Assembly: GCA_023091735.1 (NCBI GenBank)
Contig: JALKBU010000046.1
Span: 46,728 to 110,727, forward strand
Reading direction: 5' to 3'
Origin: Trichomonas tenax
Taxonomy: Eukaryota > Parabasalia > Trichomonadida > Trichomonadidae
DNA: 64,000 bases
The position numbers and the translations under genes were made by a program. The notes below the pieces were generated by a model. It saw only the letters and a program-made list of their open reading frames with translations. It had not been told where the DNA came from and made no database searches. This document shows, in pieces, positions 29,899-39,455 of the stretch (position 1 is its first letter; the number at the start of each line of letters is the position of its first letter).

Positions 29899-30606
29899 TC
29901 ATTCTTGTGATGATAAAATAATATCAACTAAATTTTCTTTTTCTTCTGAATCAAGAGCACTTAATCTCTTGTAAGGACCTGTATCATTTGACTCCATTTC
30001 TTCTTCTTCATTTTCATATCCAGATTCTTGATTTTGCGTGATTTGCCTTGATAACGTAAGATTCTGTAATTCTCGCTTAATTAATATAGATGTTCTTATC
30101 ATATATCGATTTCTCCAAACTTGGAAAAATTTCTTTCTTATATGTTCTTTTAATATTAAATCTAATTCCTGTACGAAGAGTTCTTCGTCATTAGAATTCA
30201 TTTCACTATCCGTGAGAATTGAGAGAACTTCTGTTTCAGTTTGTGTTTCATTATCGTAAGAATATTCGTTATATTGAAGAGGCTCTGGTTTCTTGAAGCC
30301 TTGGAAAGACTTGGTCATTCTCTTCGAATTTTTGCTCTTTTTTGGACTCTTAAATGATTGAAAAGTTGAATAATTCTTATTATCTTCAATCCAAGGGCAT
30401 AATCGAGAATTCTTTTCAGGGGATGATCTGCTTTTAGGAGAGCTATAGCTCACTACAGATTTAGCTGTTTTTCTTGGCGAATGATTAGGTTTTGATTTTG
30501 GACTTCCTGAATGCTGCTGAATGGACTTGCTCAGCTTTTTGCTGCTCGAAAGGATAGAAAATAGCTGCTCAAACTGCTTAGCAATGTCATCATAAGAGAG
30601 TGACAT
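29899..30606 (-). CDS. Ser-Pro-rich protein with Sfi1-like motif
   Basis: The 235-residue protein starts at the ATG ending at 30606; the open frame extends six codons further only from a GTG. Residues 30-110 are rich in Ser-Pro and Lys (SPKSK, SPRK, SPKS, SPKKSK), which look like targets of proline-directed kinases. A helix near residues 150-175 contains KKFFQVWRNRY, resembling the F-x2-W-R core of Sfi1-type centrin-binding repeats. One repeat alone is weak evidence. The C-terminus is acidic. An AAAAGTGAC motif ends 13 bp before the ATG on the coding strand. A centrosome or basal-body role is a guess. Confidence 0.75.
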   Translation of the reverse strand: MSLSYDDIAKQFEQLFSILSSSKKLSKSIQQHSGSPKSKPNHSPRKTAKSVVSYSSPKSRSSPEKNSRLCPWIEDNKNYSTFQSFKSPKKSKNSKRMTKSFQGFKKPEPLQYNEYSYDNETQTETEVLSILTDSEMNSNDEELFVQELDLILKEHIRKKFFQVWRNRYMIRTSILIKRELQNLTLSRQITQNQESGYENEEEEMESNDTGPYKRLSALDSEEKENLVDIILSSQE

Positions 30607-30619
30607 TGTAAATTTATAT

Positions 30620-30628
30620 GTCACTTTT
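30620..30628 (-). promoter_or_regulatory. AAAAGTGAC promoter-like motif
   Basis: On the coding strand the motif lies 13 bp upstream of the ATG at 30606, in the same orientation and nearly the same spacing as before the genes starting at 18878 and 44742. It supports the choice of that ATG. Confidence 0.5.
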
Positions 30629-30643
30629 CCTAGATGGTATTAT

Positions 30644-30750
30644 AAAAAGACAGGGGTGATAACCATTTGAAAAAAAATATATGAAAAAGACAGGGGTTGC
30701 ATCCTATAAAAAATTAAAAATATTTATAATATATATTAGGGGCTACATCT
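30644..30750. repeat. Short direct repeats in a divergent promoter
   Basis: AAAAAGACAGGGGT occurs at 30644-30657 and again at 30684-30697, exactly 40 bp apart. A related block TAGGGGCTACATC starts near 30737 and matches CAGGGGTTGCATC of the second copy. The repeats sit between the divergent genes starting at 30606 and 30767. Confidence 0.6.
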
Positions 30751-30766
30751 AAGTTTTATTTTTTAA

Positions 30767-32059
30767 ATGAATGATTTATCGAGTTTTTCAAGTGATACGA
30801 GGCACAGGGATAGGTTAAATATCAATGAAAATACTGAATCTATTGATATATGCTCTTCTTATCTTGAAAAAATGGATTTATCTTTCTTTGATATTCCAAT
30901 TGAAGCATGGGAATCTTTAAAGCATATCATTGATACTCAAATACAGATTGCAGCTCCAAATTTACATCAATTAATTCTTGATTTACTTAATAATTCGAAT
31001 TCAATTTCAAAAATAATTCGTGTTTTCCGTTTTACAGCACTTCTATTATACAACCACAGTTTCTTATATGAGTACATTGTTGATGAACCATTATTGATAA
31101 AAATATATCAACATTTTGACGAATATAATGATGTAATGCTTTACGTTGAGCTCATCAATCTAACTGGAGTTTTGTGTGAAAATTATAAGATATCACAGTG
31201 GTTTATTGAAAGAAATATAATTTTCAAAATTATTAATTTAATCAATATCAATGAGCTAATAGTTCTTATATTAAACACACTGGAAATTATAACTAAGTCT
31301 AAAAGGAAGGAGTGTTTTCAAATTTTTGGTCAAATATCTAACTTAATTCAATCAGATTATCAAACATATGCATTGGAGATACTCAAAAACTTAGTGCATG
31401 AAGAATTAGCTGAGAGTTACTTCAATATTATTAATGAAATCTATAAAATATTATATTCACCAAATGATGAATCGATCATTAGATGTTTGGATCTATTAAA
31501 TGAAATCACAAAGGAACCTAAAACATTTGCACACATAATAACATTTGATGAAGATTCAAAAAATTGCTTTTATCAAATTTTAATCAACTTTACAATGAGC
31601 AATCCTCAATATGCTGAGTACACACTCAAGTGTATCGCAAATAGTTGCATGTTGTCATCCTCGTATGTCACAAAGGCTTTGGAGGATTCATTTCTTAATT
31701 TACTTTTATTTTTATTAGGCAACTGTTCAGTTGTCGTGGAGCATATTATATGTTACTGTGTTTCAGTGATTATCAGTTTTGCGGACTTCATTGACCTTCA
31801 AACAATCATAGAATCAGAAATTATCGAGAAAACACTTGCAAGCTATGAAGACTTTGGAGATGTTACAATTTTAGTGTTTCTAGAAGGGTTTACCAAGTGC
31901 CTAATCAATGAAGAAGAATCTGCAGGTACTCAGTTCAGAGAATACCTTTATAATGTTGCCATAGAGTTTCTTAACTATTGCGCATTTTCTTATGAAGGAA
32001 ATGATGAAAAAATCAGTCAAATATCTCAGAAAATACTTGAAAAGATTGAACCTGATTAA
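30767..32059 (+). CDS. Helical-repeat (ARM-like) protein
   Basis: This 430-residue protein is almost entirely amphipathic helices of 30-45 residue periodicity, rich in Leu and Ile, consistent with an armadillo/HEAT-like solenoid. No catalytic motif, signal peptide or membrane anchor is seen. The first ~25 residues are polar and probably disordered. Such proteins form a family in trichomonads without an assigned role. The ATG lies about 160 bp from the divergent gene start at 30606, so the two may share a promoter. Function is unknown; a scaffold role is the safest guess. Confidence 0.75.
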   Translation: MNDLSSFSSDTRHRDRLNINENTESIDICSSYLEKMDLSFFDIPIEAWESLKHIIDTQIQIAAPNLHQLILDLLNNSNSISKIIRVFRFTALLLYNHSFLYEYIVDEPLLIKIYQHFDEYNDVMLYVELINLTGVLCENYKISQWFIERNIIFKIINLININELIVLILNTLEIITKSKRKECFQIFGQISNLIQSDYQTYALEILKNLVHEELAESYFNIINEIYKILYSPNDESIIRCLDLLNEITKEPKTFAHIITFDEDSKNCFYQILINFTMSNPQYAEYTLKCIANSCMLSSSYVTKALEDSFLNLLLFLLGNCSVVVEHIICYCVSVIISFADFIDLQTIIESEIIEKTLASYEDFGDVTILVFLEGFTKCLINEEESAGTQFREYLYNVAIEFLNYCAFSYEGNDEKISQISQKILEKIEPD

Positions 32060-32522
32060 TCAACATCATTTGTGCGAGTGAAAGTTTCATAACAAGAAAT
32101 AGATCAATGAATTATTGATATCAAAAGTATAATTTGCAAAGCTAATGTGCAGATTCATATAAGTTAATTCAATTATATGTAGTTAGTATTATAAATTCTT
32201 ATTAGAACTTTCTCGTCCCCACATTGTCTCATCAAAATTCACAATCGAAAAATATGATTATGCATTATAACAACAAAATATCGTTAACAATAGCTTAGCC
32301 ACATGAAGGCAGCAAATATCATATAACTCTTTTGTGCTATAATAACATTAAAATGACTGATTCAATCATTTTGACATTTTTGTGTTTACATGACAAATAT
32401 ATAAATCTTTCACCTTTTGATAATGATGTAGTGTAAAAAGTGAAATCAATAGTAAACACTATTTAAATCACAAATAAAAAGTATTCTAAAGAAAAAAAAA
32501 TACTAACGTTTTGCCAAAAAAT
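32060..32522. other. Intergenic region, nothing recognised
   Basis: The region is A+T-rich, with a single TTTACATGACA motif at 32385-32395 and an AAAAAGTGAAATCAAT stretch near 32438 that resembles the leader of the gene at 44742. Confidence 0.5.
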
Positions 32523-33404
32523 ATGGAATCTTCTCATTCGGCGCGAACTCCAATTGGCGGCTCTAAAAAACTGAGAGGATCGACACCGAAGAACAACGAG
32601 AACAGGCAGAAGAAGCTTATTAAGCCTGCAGAGATTCATGAAATGCGTTTAAATACACAGAAAGTTCTTCAACAAAATAGATTGTTAAAGGCTCAGCTCA
32701 ACAGACTCAAGGTTCGAATTAATACCACCACAAAGAATATAAACAAAACTGTATCGAATACTCGCGAAATTCAGTACGAACACACAAATGAGAACATCTG
32801 CCGTCACTTATGTGAAAGCATTCAGAGTGCACAACAGACTATTGACACTTTGGATGCCGAAATCGACGAGAGACTCAATGATGATAAAACAGCGCTTGTT
32901 GAGGAACTTGAAACAGAATTGAAGGTTGTCTATGGCGAATACATGAGACTGTATGATATAACGCATACATCTAACACATCAAATGCCAATCTTCAAAAAA
33001 GATTATTAGAAGCTTGTCAAAGATGTTCAAAGCAGCACTCCAAGGACCTCGATAGGATCATCATTGATACTAAAGAAGTGAATAAACTGTTACAAGACAA
33101 AGTTGATGCTTACAATAAACGCACCGATAAAATCAAAATCGAAAAACTCATTAACGAAAGAACACAGAGAAGCGTTAGCCATAAATATGCAATGATAATG
33201 ATCGATGATACCAAGAAAAACAGAACAGAGAAGTATAATACAATTGTTACTTCTCTGAACGAAGAAATGGATCAATATAATGCAAACGTTGATATTCTTA
33301 TCGAAATGATCGAACGAAAGAGACAAAGAATCAAAGATTACATTAAAAAGAAATTAAATGGTGACGATGATGATATAAATGCCTTCGAAGAGGAAGAAAT
33401 GTAA
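32523..33404 (+). CDS. Coiled-coil protein, basic N-terminus
   Basis: The 293-residue protein starts at ATG 32523; upstream codons are open only from a TTG. Residues 1-35 are basic and Ser/Thr-rich (ARTPIGGSKKLRGSTPKN) and look disordered. Coiled coil fills most of residues 40-275, and the end is strongly acidic (DDDDINAFEEEEM). A TAACG Myb-type site lies 20 bp upstream of the ATG. No family is recognised. The layout resembles small flagellar or basal-body coiled-coil proteins, but this is not demonstrated. Confidence 0.8.
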   Translation: MESSHSARTPIGGSKKLRGSTPKNNENRQKKLIKPAEIHEMRLNTQKVLQQNRLLKAQLNRLKVRINTTTKNINKTVSNTREIQYEHTNENICRHLCESIQSAQQTIDTLDAEIDERLNDDKTALVEELETELKVVYGEYMRLYDITHTSNTSNANLQKRLLEACQRCSKQHSKDLDRIIIDTKEVNKLLQDKVDAYNKRTDKIKIEKLINERTQRSVSHKYAMIMIDDTKKNRTEKYNTIVTSLNEEMDQYNANVDILIEMIERKRQRIKDYIKKKLNGDDDDINAFEEEEM

Positions 33405-33834
33405 TTTTTACAGCCAATCGATTTTAACTACTACCTTTATTATGTATTTTTACCTTGTTTATTTCTCGAAATTATATATATATTTAAATAATGTTATTTA
33501 TTGTAAATTTATATGTTTCCATTCATAAGATTGACACTCTGATGAACATAGAAGATTTTTATTTTTGAACTTGCATTTAATGAGTTTTTTATAACGGAAA
33601 CATTGTCAAATCAAAGTTGAAAATGAAAATAAAAATAAAAATTGCTTAAAACACTGTTATAAATCGATATTTGAAACTGAATATTCACATTGCTTTCAAC
33701 AAAAATAATCATTATATCATTGATGTATGTCTAAAATTGATATGAATGGTATTCCTAATTTTGTGTTTTAGAAAGTATTTTCGTGAGAATTATACAAAAA
33801 ATGAAAAATATTTTAGATTTTTTTCAATTCAAAA
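33405..33834. other. Intergenic region, nothing recognised
   Basis: This is an A+T-rich spacer between two co-oriented genes, with no gene or repeat of note. Confidence 0.5.
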
Positions 33835-34557
33835 ATGTTTGATGATGAAAACAAATCGTTTGAGAATGATTCGAATCCAATAGAAATGGGAGCGTATCCT
33901 TTCACAGTTTTCATCACAAACTATCCTGCAGATATATCGCCGATCGCAGTCATAAATTTTATACAAGCGAATATTCAAAACTCGATGCATAAGAAATTAG
34001 ATATACAGATGAGAACTCTATGGGGAGATGGAATATCTTTTGCTCTCCCAAATCAAATACAAGCAGCAGCCGTTTTAAATTTGATGGGAATTCGTTTCCA
34101 GAATCAACATTTATGGATAATGCGTTATCCAGGAGAAATTATATACGATTCTCCATTGTTGTCACGTATTTTTGAAAAGAATTATCGTGACGGAATCATG
34201 GATTTGTCGAATTTACTTGATAAACTCACTTCAGAAGCAGAAAACGGATTTACATTCAACATAAATATCCAAGAGCATGTCGAATTTCTATTTTATAGAC
34301 TCGGCCAAGAAGCAAAAGAAAATAACGTTATTATAAAGTCATTACGCCTCCAATACAATTACTTTTCGATGATTGACCAACTGGACCGTCTATTTTGGTT
34401 TCTTCCAGGATTACTTGAACTTGATTTAACAGGTAATAATCTCACATTTGCACCAACTAGCAAATCATTTCCAAACGTTTTTATCAAATGTTCCATTCCA
34501 GGTACCTTTGATCCAAACAAGAAGAAAAAGAACTGGAAGTCCAATGATGGCTGGTGA
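33835..34557 (+). CDS. Short NXF1/TAP-like mRNA export protein
   Basis: This 240-residue protein has an RRM-like alpha/beta region at about residues 20-105 (FTVFITNYPADISPIAVINF, then a strand ending WIMRYPG). A helical linker and a leucine-rich repeat segment follow (IKSLRLQYNYF and LLELDLTGNNLT, residues 175-205). The RRM-then-LRR order is that of NXF1/TAP, which carries mRNA through nuclear pores. The NTF2-like and UBA-like parts of NXF1 are absent; the protein ends in a short Lys-rich tail. Downstream sequence shows no continuation. It may be a reduced exporter or a paralog that only binds RNA. The family assignment rests on domain order and general pattern. Confidence 0.6.
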   Translation: MFDDENKSFENDSNPIEMGAYPFTVFITNYPADISPIAVINFIQANIQNSMHKKLDIQMRTLWGDGISFALPNQIQAAAVLNLMGIRFQNQHLWIMRYPGEIIYDSPLLSRIFEKNYRDGIMDLSNLLDKLTSEAENGFTFNINIQEHVEFLFYRLGQEAKENNVIIKSLRLQYNYFSMIDQLDRLFWFLPGLLELDLTGNNLTFAPTSKSFPNVFIKCSIPGTFDPNKKKKNWKSNDGW

Positions 34558-34779
34558 AGTATTTTATATCATCTTTCTCCCAACAAAACAGAGTGACTTA
34601 CATTACTTTCTGCGATTTCTGTTAGAAAGTACCTTATATTACAATGTTTGAAAACATTGATTATATTATGTTTCATTTCTTCGCATTTTCGTAAATAAAT
34701 CTATTGTTTGTATTAAAGATATCTATAAATAATATTTAACATTAACAAAAAAAGTTCAATAACTAATAAATCAAAAAGC

Positions 34780-36000
34780 TTATCCAAAGTTATATGTAAC
34801 AACTTCGTCTTCAGATTCACAACACTCACAACAATCACAGGAGAACGTCACTCTAGTGCAGCAGAACCATATAGCGCCAAATAAAGCTGCAATTAAAACA
34901 AGACATGCAAAGACAATCAGAACGATATATCCTGCCTTAAGACCGATGCTTCCAGATCCAGAACTACCTCCTCTACTATCATACATACGTGTAGGAGAAG
35001 GAGTTCTGTCAGGCCTCACTCCTCTGTTATAGTTTAGTTGCACACCTGAGACTTTAGGATTAAAGTTCGCGTAAGCACTTGGTGCGTATATTCCATTGTT
35101 GATTAATTGGCAATCATCAGGGAGAATGAAACCATTGTTAGTGTAAAATCCGACATTCGTGAACTCAGCTATCTGTGTGAGTGTGGCAATTATTCCATAT
35201 CCTGTTTTTGGTGAAATATCTGCATCTTCAATTGTGATGTTTTCAACATTGAAGTATAAATTTATCGCCATTATAGTGTGATTGATGACTACGGAGTAAC
35301 CAGGGTAATACAAGATGTTGTTCTGCGTGAAATTAAAAGATCCGCAATTTTTAGATACGTAAAAGTATTCGGCAATGAACGATCGTCCTTCTAAATCCAG
35401 TGATGTTCCGAGTGTTGATTTACAACCTTCAAATTGTGTCATGTAGAAAACAATGTTTTTCGTTCTAGACCAAATTGCACCGCCAGATTGTTGTGATTGG
35501 CAGTTATAAAAGTATGTGTCGACTAAAACGAGGTCATTTGTTGCGTTTTGGAAGATCGCTCCTCCATTTGATTGAGACAAGCAGTTATAAAATCCACAAT
35601 TTTGGCACTGGATATGTCCTTCTGTGGAAAGTGATGATAAAACGGTGTCATTCCACGTGCAATTGCGGATGTACGTGCAAATGTGGTAAAGAATGAAAGA
35701 GTTTTCGGTGTGGAATTCAGAATTGTCCATATGTTCGCATCTTTTGTCGTCGATTGGATTTATTTCGATAACTGATGAGAGGAAGTATTTCATTATTGTT
35801 TTAGAGAGCGTTATTTTAGAATCTTCGAAAGATCGTGTTAAACTGTTAAAAGAGTGCGAAAACATTGAATCACGAACGTACAAAGAGTTCGGTTGCATGT
35901 TTCTAGGTATAGTTAATAAAGGAGAATTCGTTTTTATTGTTTTTAGTTGCAAAGAAAGAATCGTTTTATTCATTATTAAATTTGTAAACGAGCATTGCAT
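34780..36000 (-). CDS. Pmp-like beta-helix membrane protein
   Basis: This 406-residue protein has repeated short strands with Cys and Asn (CQNCGFYNCLSQSNGGAIF, DTYFYNCQSQQSGGAIW, TQFEGCKSTLG) that fit a right-handed beta-helix, as in Pmp-like surface proteins of trichomonads. A single transmembrane helix lies at about residues 355-381 (GYIVLIVFACLVLIAALFG). It is followed by a short cytoplasmic tail rich in cysteine (CDCCECCES), possibly palmitoylated, and ending in TYNFG. No classical signal peptide is obvious. It is the only intact member of this family in the window; two others are broken. A 20-bp-phased repeat begins 15 bp upstream of the ATG. Adhesion is a usual proposal for the family but is unproven. 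Confidence 0.8.
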   Translation of the reverse strand: MQCSFTNLIMNKTILSLQLKTIKTNSPLLTIPRNMQPNSLYVRDSMFSHSFNSLTRSFEDSKITLSKTIMKYFLSSVIEINPIDDKRCEHMDNSEFHTENSFILYHICTYIRNCTWNDTVLSSLSTEGHIQCQNCGFYNCLSQSNGGAIFQNATNDLVLVDTYFYNCQSQQSGGAIWSRTKNIVFYMTQFEGCKSTLGTSLDLEGRSFIAEYFYVSKNCGSFNFTQNNILYYPGYSVVINHTIMAINLYFNVENITIEDADISPKTGYGIIATLTQIAEFTNVGFYTNNGFILPDDCQLINNGIYAPSAYANFNPKVSGVQLNYNRGVRPDRTPSPTRMYDSRGGSSGSGSIGLKAGYIVLIVFACLVLIAALFGAIWFCCTRVTFSCDCCECCESEDEVVTYNFG

Positions 36001-36010
36001 AAGGTTAATT

Positions 36011-36065
36011 TTATTATTACATGACCAAATTCTTATTTACACGACAAAAATTTTTAATCATGAAA
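36011..36065. repeat. Phased 20-bp repeat, 2-3 units
   Basis: TTACATGACC near 36017 and TTTACACGACA at 36036 are 20 bp apart, with a weaker third copy (ATCATGAAATA) 20 bp further. It lies just upstream of the beta-helix gene start, as the array at 10356 does for its gene. Confidence 0.6.
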
Positions 36066-36149
36066 TAGATCTTTTTTGCATTTCATATCAACAATATAAA
36101 AATTTATTGAATAACATGGTATTAATAAAAGTTACATAACAAAGGTAAA

Positions 36150-36189
36150 GCCTGCGTAGCATAGTGGTTATTGCGTGCACCTTGTAAGC
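36150..36189 (+). pseudogene. 5' half of a tRNA-Thr(TGT) gene
   Basis: The sequence contains an acceptor arm GCCTGCG, TA at positions 8-9, a D arm with the AGTGGTTA loop, and an anticodon stem and loop CTTGTAA with anticodon TGT. After about position 39 the sequence becomes plain A/T-rich. No 3' anticodon stem, T arm (GGTTCGA-like) or matching acceptor strand (CGCAGGC) follows within 150 bp. It is a truncated tRNA copy and not a working gene. Confidence 0.75.
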
Positions 36190-36332
36190 ATCAATTTTTC
36201 TTTTTAATTTTTTTTTGTTAAATCACGATATTCAACAATTAATCTTCTTTGTAAACTTCTAAAACAATCATGAAACACTTTTTGATGTTCAAAATTCTGT
36301 TTTGCATTTTTAAATTTCAAAATTAGAGAAAA

Positions 36333-37301
36333 TCATAGATTGAATATGGGAAGATAAACACTAATATCGCTCCATCTGACAAAATATCCAATTCTAGGTG
36401 ATACTAAACAAGAATGATCAAAAATAAAAGGTGTTGTTTGGTAGTCAGAAAAACTTTGCATCTTTTTGTTTGATACATAAAAGATAACATCTTCAGTGAT
36501 CGAGTTCGTAATGTTATCATAAACAGGAGCAGAGCCTTGATAAAAAACTCTCTTTAGGCTCGGCAACTCAAGAATTGACTAAAATTAACGTACAAATCTC
36601 CATATATATGTACATTGATCAAGTTTTAATTATTAATGAAACCAAATGTATTGTTAAAGAAGACAGACGAAGGAACATATACATTCTTGAATGCCGCGCC
36701 ATAGAATGCTAATGGATATATATATATATCTAACTGAGTTTGGCACAACAAAATCTTCCAATAAAGAAGATGTGGCATAAAGAATTGACATATCTTTGAA
36801 ATATAATGAAAATGAATCGTCGTGCATGAAATATGGATTAGTTTCATCAACAATGATTTTGTTAAATGCATTATTGCCGAACGCACTTTCACCAATTTCG
36901 CGTAAATTTGGACCGATTCGAAATTTGTTGATATTATTACTTGAAAATGCATATTTTTCTATGTGTTCAACAGAATTTGGAAGATTTACAACGTCTGCAC
37001 AAAGATTTAATTGATCAAATGCACCTTGAATTATTGTTGTAATTCCTTCTGAAATTTCAATTCCTGTTAAGTTCTTTTCGCAATAGTAGTATGCGCGTCT
37101 TTCTATAGTAGTGACAGGATATTCTTTTCCATTATAGGTGACAAATCTTTGATTTCGAAGCGGACTAGAACATGAAATATACGCTCTGTAAACAGAAGCA
37201 TAGTTCTGGCTTTCATATATTTTATAATCAACGTTGTCAACATTTACAATTATTGTTGTCATCAAGATTCTTGAAAAGCTAGACCTGTCACCTTTCCACA
37301 A
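36333..37301 (-). pseudogene. Broken BspA-like leucine-rich repeat gene
   Basis: The pieces carry typical BspA-like repeats (LPNSVEHIEKYAF, IGPNLREIGESAFGNNAF, VPNSVRYI, LKRVFYQGSAP). An N-terminal region resembling the usual start of these proteins (VDYKIYESQNYASV) is also present. Reading in order, the frame is lost at a (TA)7 run at 36716-36729, an in-frame TAA follows after FGFINN, and another shift occurs near 36550 before the last piece, which ends at 36333. BspA-like proteins are the largest surface family of trichomonads and are proposed adhesins. No transmembrane end is seen. Confidence 0.75.
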
Positions 37302-38580
37302 CTTGATGCAACTGTAAACTATTCAATCTCACTTTTTGTTTGGTCGGATAAAATTTTGGTTGATTTAACATCATATTCTTCTTTAAATACTTTTGTATCT
37401 TTGATGAAATCAAAGAAAATCATAATTTTCATTCTGGTTACCGAGATACAAATCGCATCTTTGTTCCAGTTTGAAACCATGGTGTTATGTCTTGTTGACG
37501 TATGCTCTATATTCTATATGTATCAATGCCACCATTCAAGCACATCATTGTCGGTAAGACCGAAATCATGAAAAATTTATCTTTTTCTACAGTGCGTATT
37601 GAGAAGATTTGATATGCTACAATGATACACATCAGCATCCCTATGCAAAATCACTATTCAGAATACTCAAATCGTCACAATGATGCACGTTTATAATATA
37701 TGCGGAATATAACAATTCGATTTTAAGAAACAGCTAACTCACAAATACATTAACTGCATTACGATGTATGATTTGTGTATAGTAAGTGCACATAAATATA
37801 CTTTTCGATATTTTGCATTATTAAATTAATCGAGCTCGTCTTTAATATCATTGAATTTACATTATTTGTTTCTTCTAATGAATACTATCTTATTGTATAA
37901 TGAATTACAGCCCAAAATATTCACGCAAAAAATAGATTTTTGGCAATATCTGCTTCTAGATGATGTAGATCAACTGACAATATGCATTTTATATATAGAA
38001 TATATATAGAAAAAAAAAACAGTATATCTGAGCTATAAAACATGTTTATTCAAAGATATGATAAAAATCTAAAATAGGAATATATATATTTTGGACATCC
38101 ATCGGTTTCTTCAATTGGACATATTCGCCCAACGTATGTAATTTCAATTCTAGATATAAATGTTAGCTATAAGATATTTGATTTTTTTTGAACATTGAAA
38201 AGTATAAATAGTCTTACGTATGTAATGAAACAATATTCTAACGCACGTTAGAAATGTAACTATACCGAGTAATAGCCAATAAGTTGACAAATTTTTTTTG
38301 CGAATTTTATATAATTGAAATAGAACAGCTAATAGAAGCCAACATGCTTAGAACATATAGGACAGCAAAAATCCGATAGTCTGTATTATGGAAGCGTGTT
38401 ATTAAAAATTGGCAATATTTAAAAACAAGCCCATGATTGCTGTAATACGGAGATTTGGTAGGATTTACGCTGATTCTGCTTTGTCTATCGCTAAAAATCC
38501 GTGTTAGTTGATAAAAATATGAAATCGAAGGTTTGCATTATTTTGAAATTTTTCGAGATATGATTTGACAACGTAATATG
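37302..38580. other. Intergenic region, nothing recognised
   Basis: The stretch is A+T-rich. The open frame at 37356-37571 is hydrophobic but random and is not called. Short TA runs occur near 37990-38010. Confidence 0.5.
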
Positions 38581-38950
38581 CAATTGCTATAGCCAAGCTA
38601 TCGTGTGTCAACTGGATTCTGTCGGTTGCGTTGTTTTGACGGACTTTGATTTGTATCTCATGCTGGCCAATTTGAATCGACTCGGCTTAAGACTCTTATC
38701 ATCTCCACAGGATGGAGTATCTGTGGTGCAAGTATGGTGAGCAGACTTCAACGAGAAGCAAGAATCACCAAAAGTGACTTTGCAATGACGTTAAAATTTT
38801 GGCCCTCTCAAATCCTGCCGAAAAGTATTCAATTTTTTCGAGCTTCCGCAACTTGACGCAACATTGGCTCTCAATTTTGAGAGGATATGTAAAGTTGTGG
38901 AAGCCGCTCAAGTCCCTGAAAAGCAACTGCATTTTTTAAGAGTGATAGAA
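38581..38950 (+). pseudogene. Decayed GC-richer coding sequence, family unknown
   Basis: The stretch is clearly richer in G+C than its flanks, and open pieces with protein-like composition follow one another in different frames. Examples are TDFDLYLMLANLNRLGLRL (about 38635-38735), an overlapping frame with SKSDFAMT-type sequence, and FNFFELPQLDATLALNFERI ending in QLHFLRVIE and a stop at 38948-38950. No single frame is open throughout. It is best read as a frameshifted gene fragment; I do not recognise the family, and the true frame of the middle part is uncertain. Confidence 0.45.
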
Positions 38951-39455
38951 TAAAATTATTATTTCACATTTTATCATCACATTGATTATTTTGCGAAATA
39001 TGCTATGATTATTTCTATGATTTCCTTTTATGATCTCGAAATTTAGATTCAATTGAGAAAGTAATTTCATACTTGTTAGTTGCTGCACAACTGTATATGA
39101 ATTAACGATCTAAACTACAACTCTCTGATGTACCAAGTCAAACAGCATCTCTATATTCTCAATGTTGATGGTTCTGTTGAATTGCGGTATTTCAAATGAC
39201 CTATTATTCTTGAGCTATTCATTCCAGACAGGCGTCATCCAAGCATTCGTATTGTGCGGTGCTGCAATCATTCTGACATAATTATCTTTTCATATTTTCA
39301 TCAAAACGTGGTCTTTCAACAGCAACAATACATATATTTCTTTTTGGAAAGATATATTCGGTAAGAAGGCAGTGATGATTGCTTCTTCTCGTTGCTTTTG
39401 AGTGCTGGAATTCGAATTATGAAAAAAAGCAAAAAACAACAAGAGCGTGTGATTA
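38951..39455. other. Intergenic region, nothing recognised
   Basis: This is an A+T-rich spacer. The open frame at 39290-39502 overlaps the zinc-finger gene in another frame and is not called. Confidence 0.5.

Noticed and set aside
37356..37571. 71-codon hydrophobic frame
   Set aside because: It overlaps the upstream flank of a dead BspA gene and has no recognisable membrane-protein pattern or relative.
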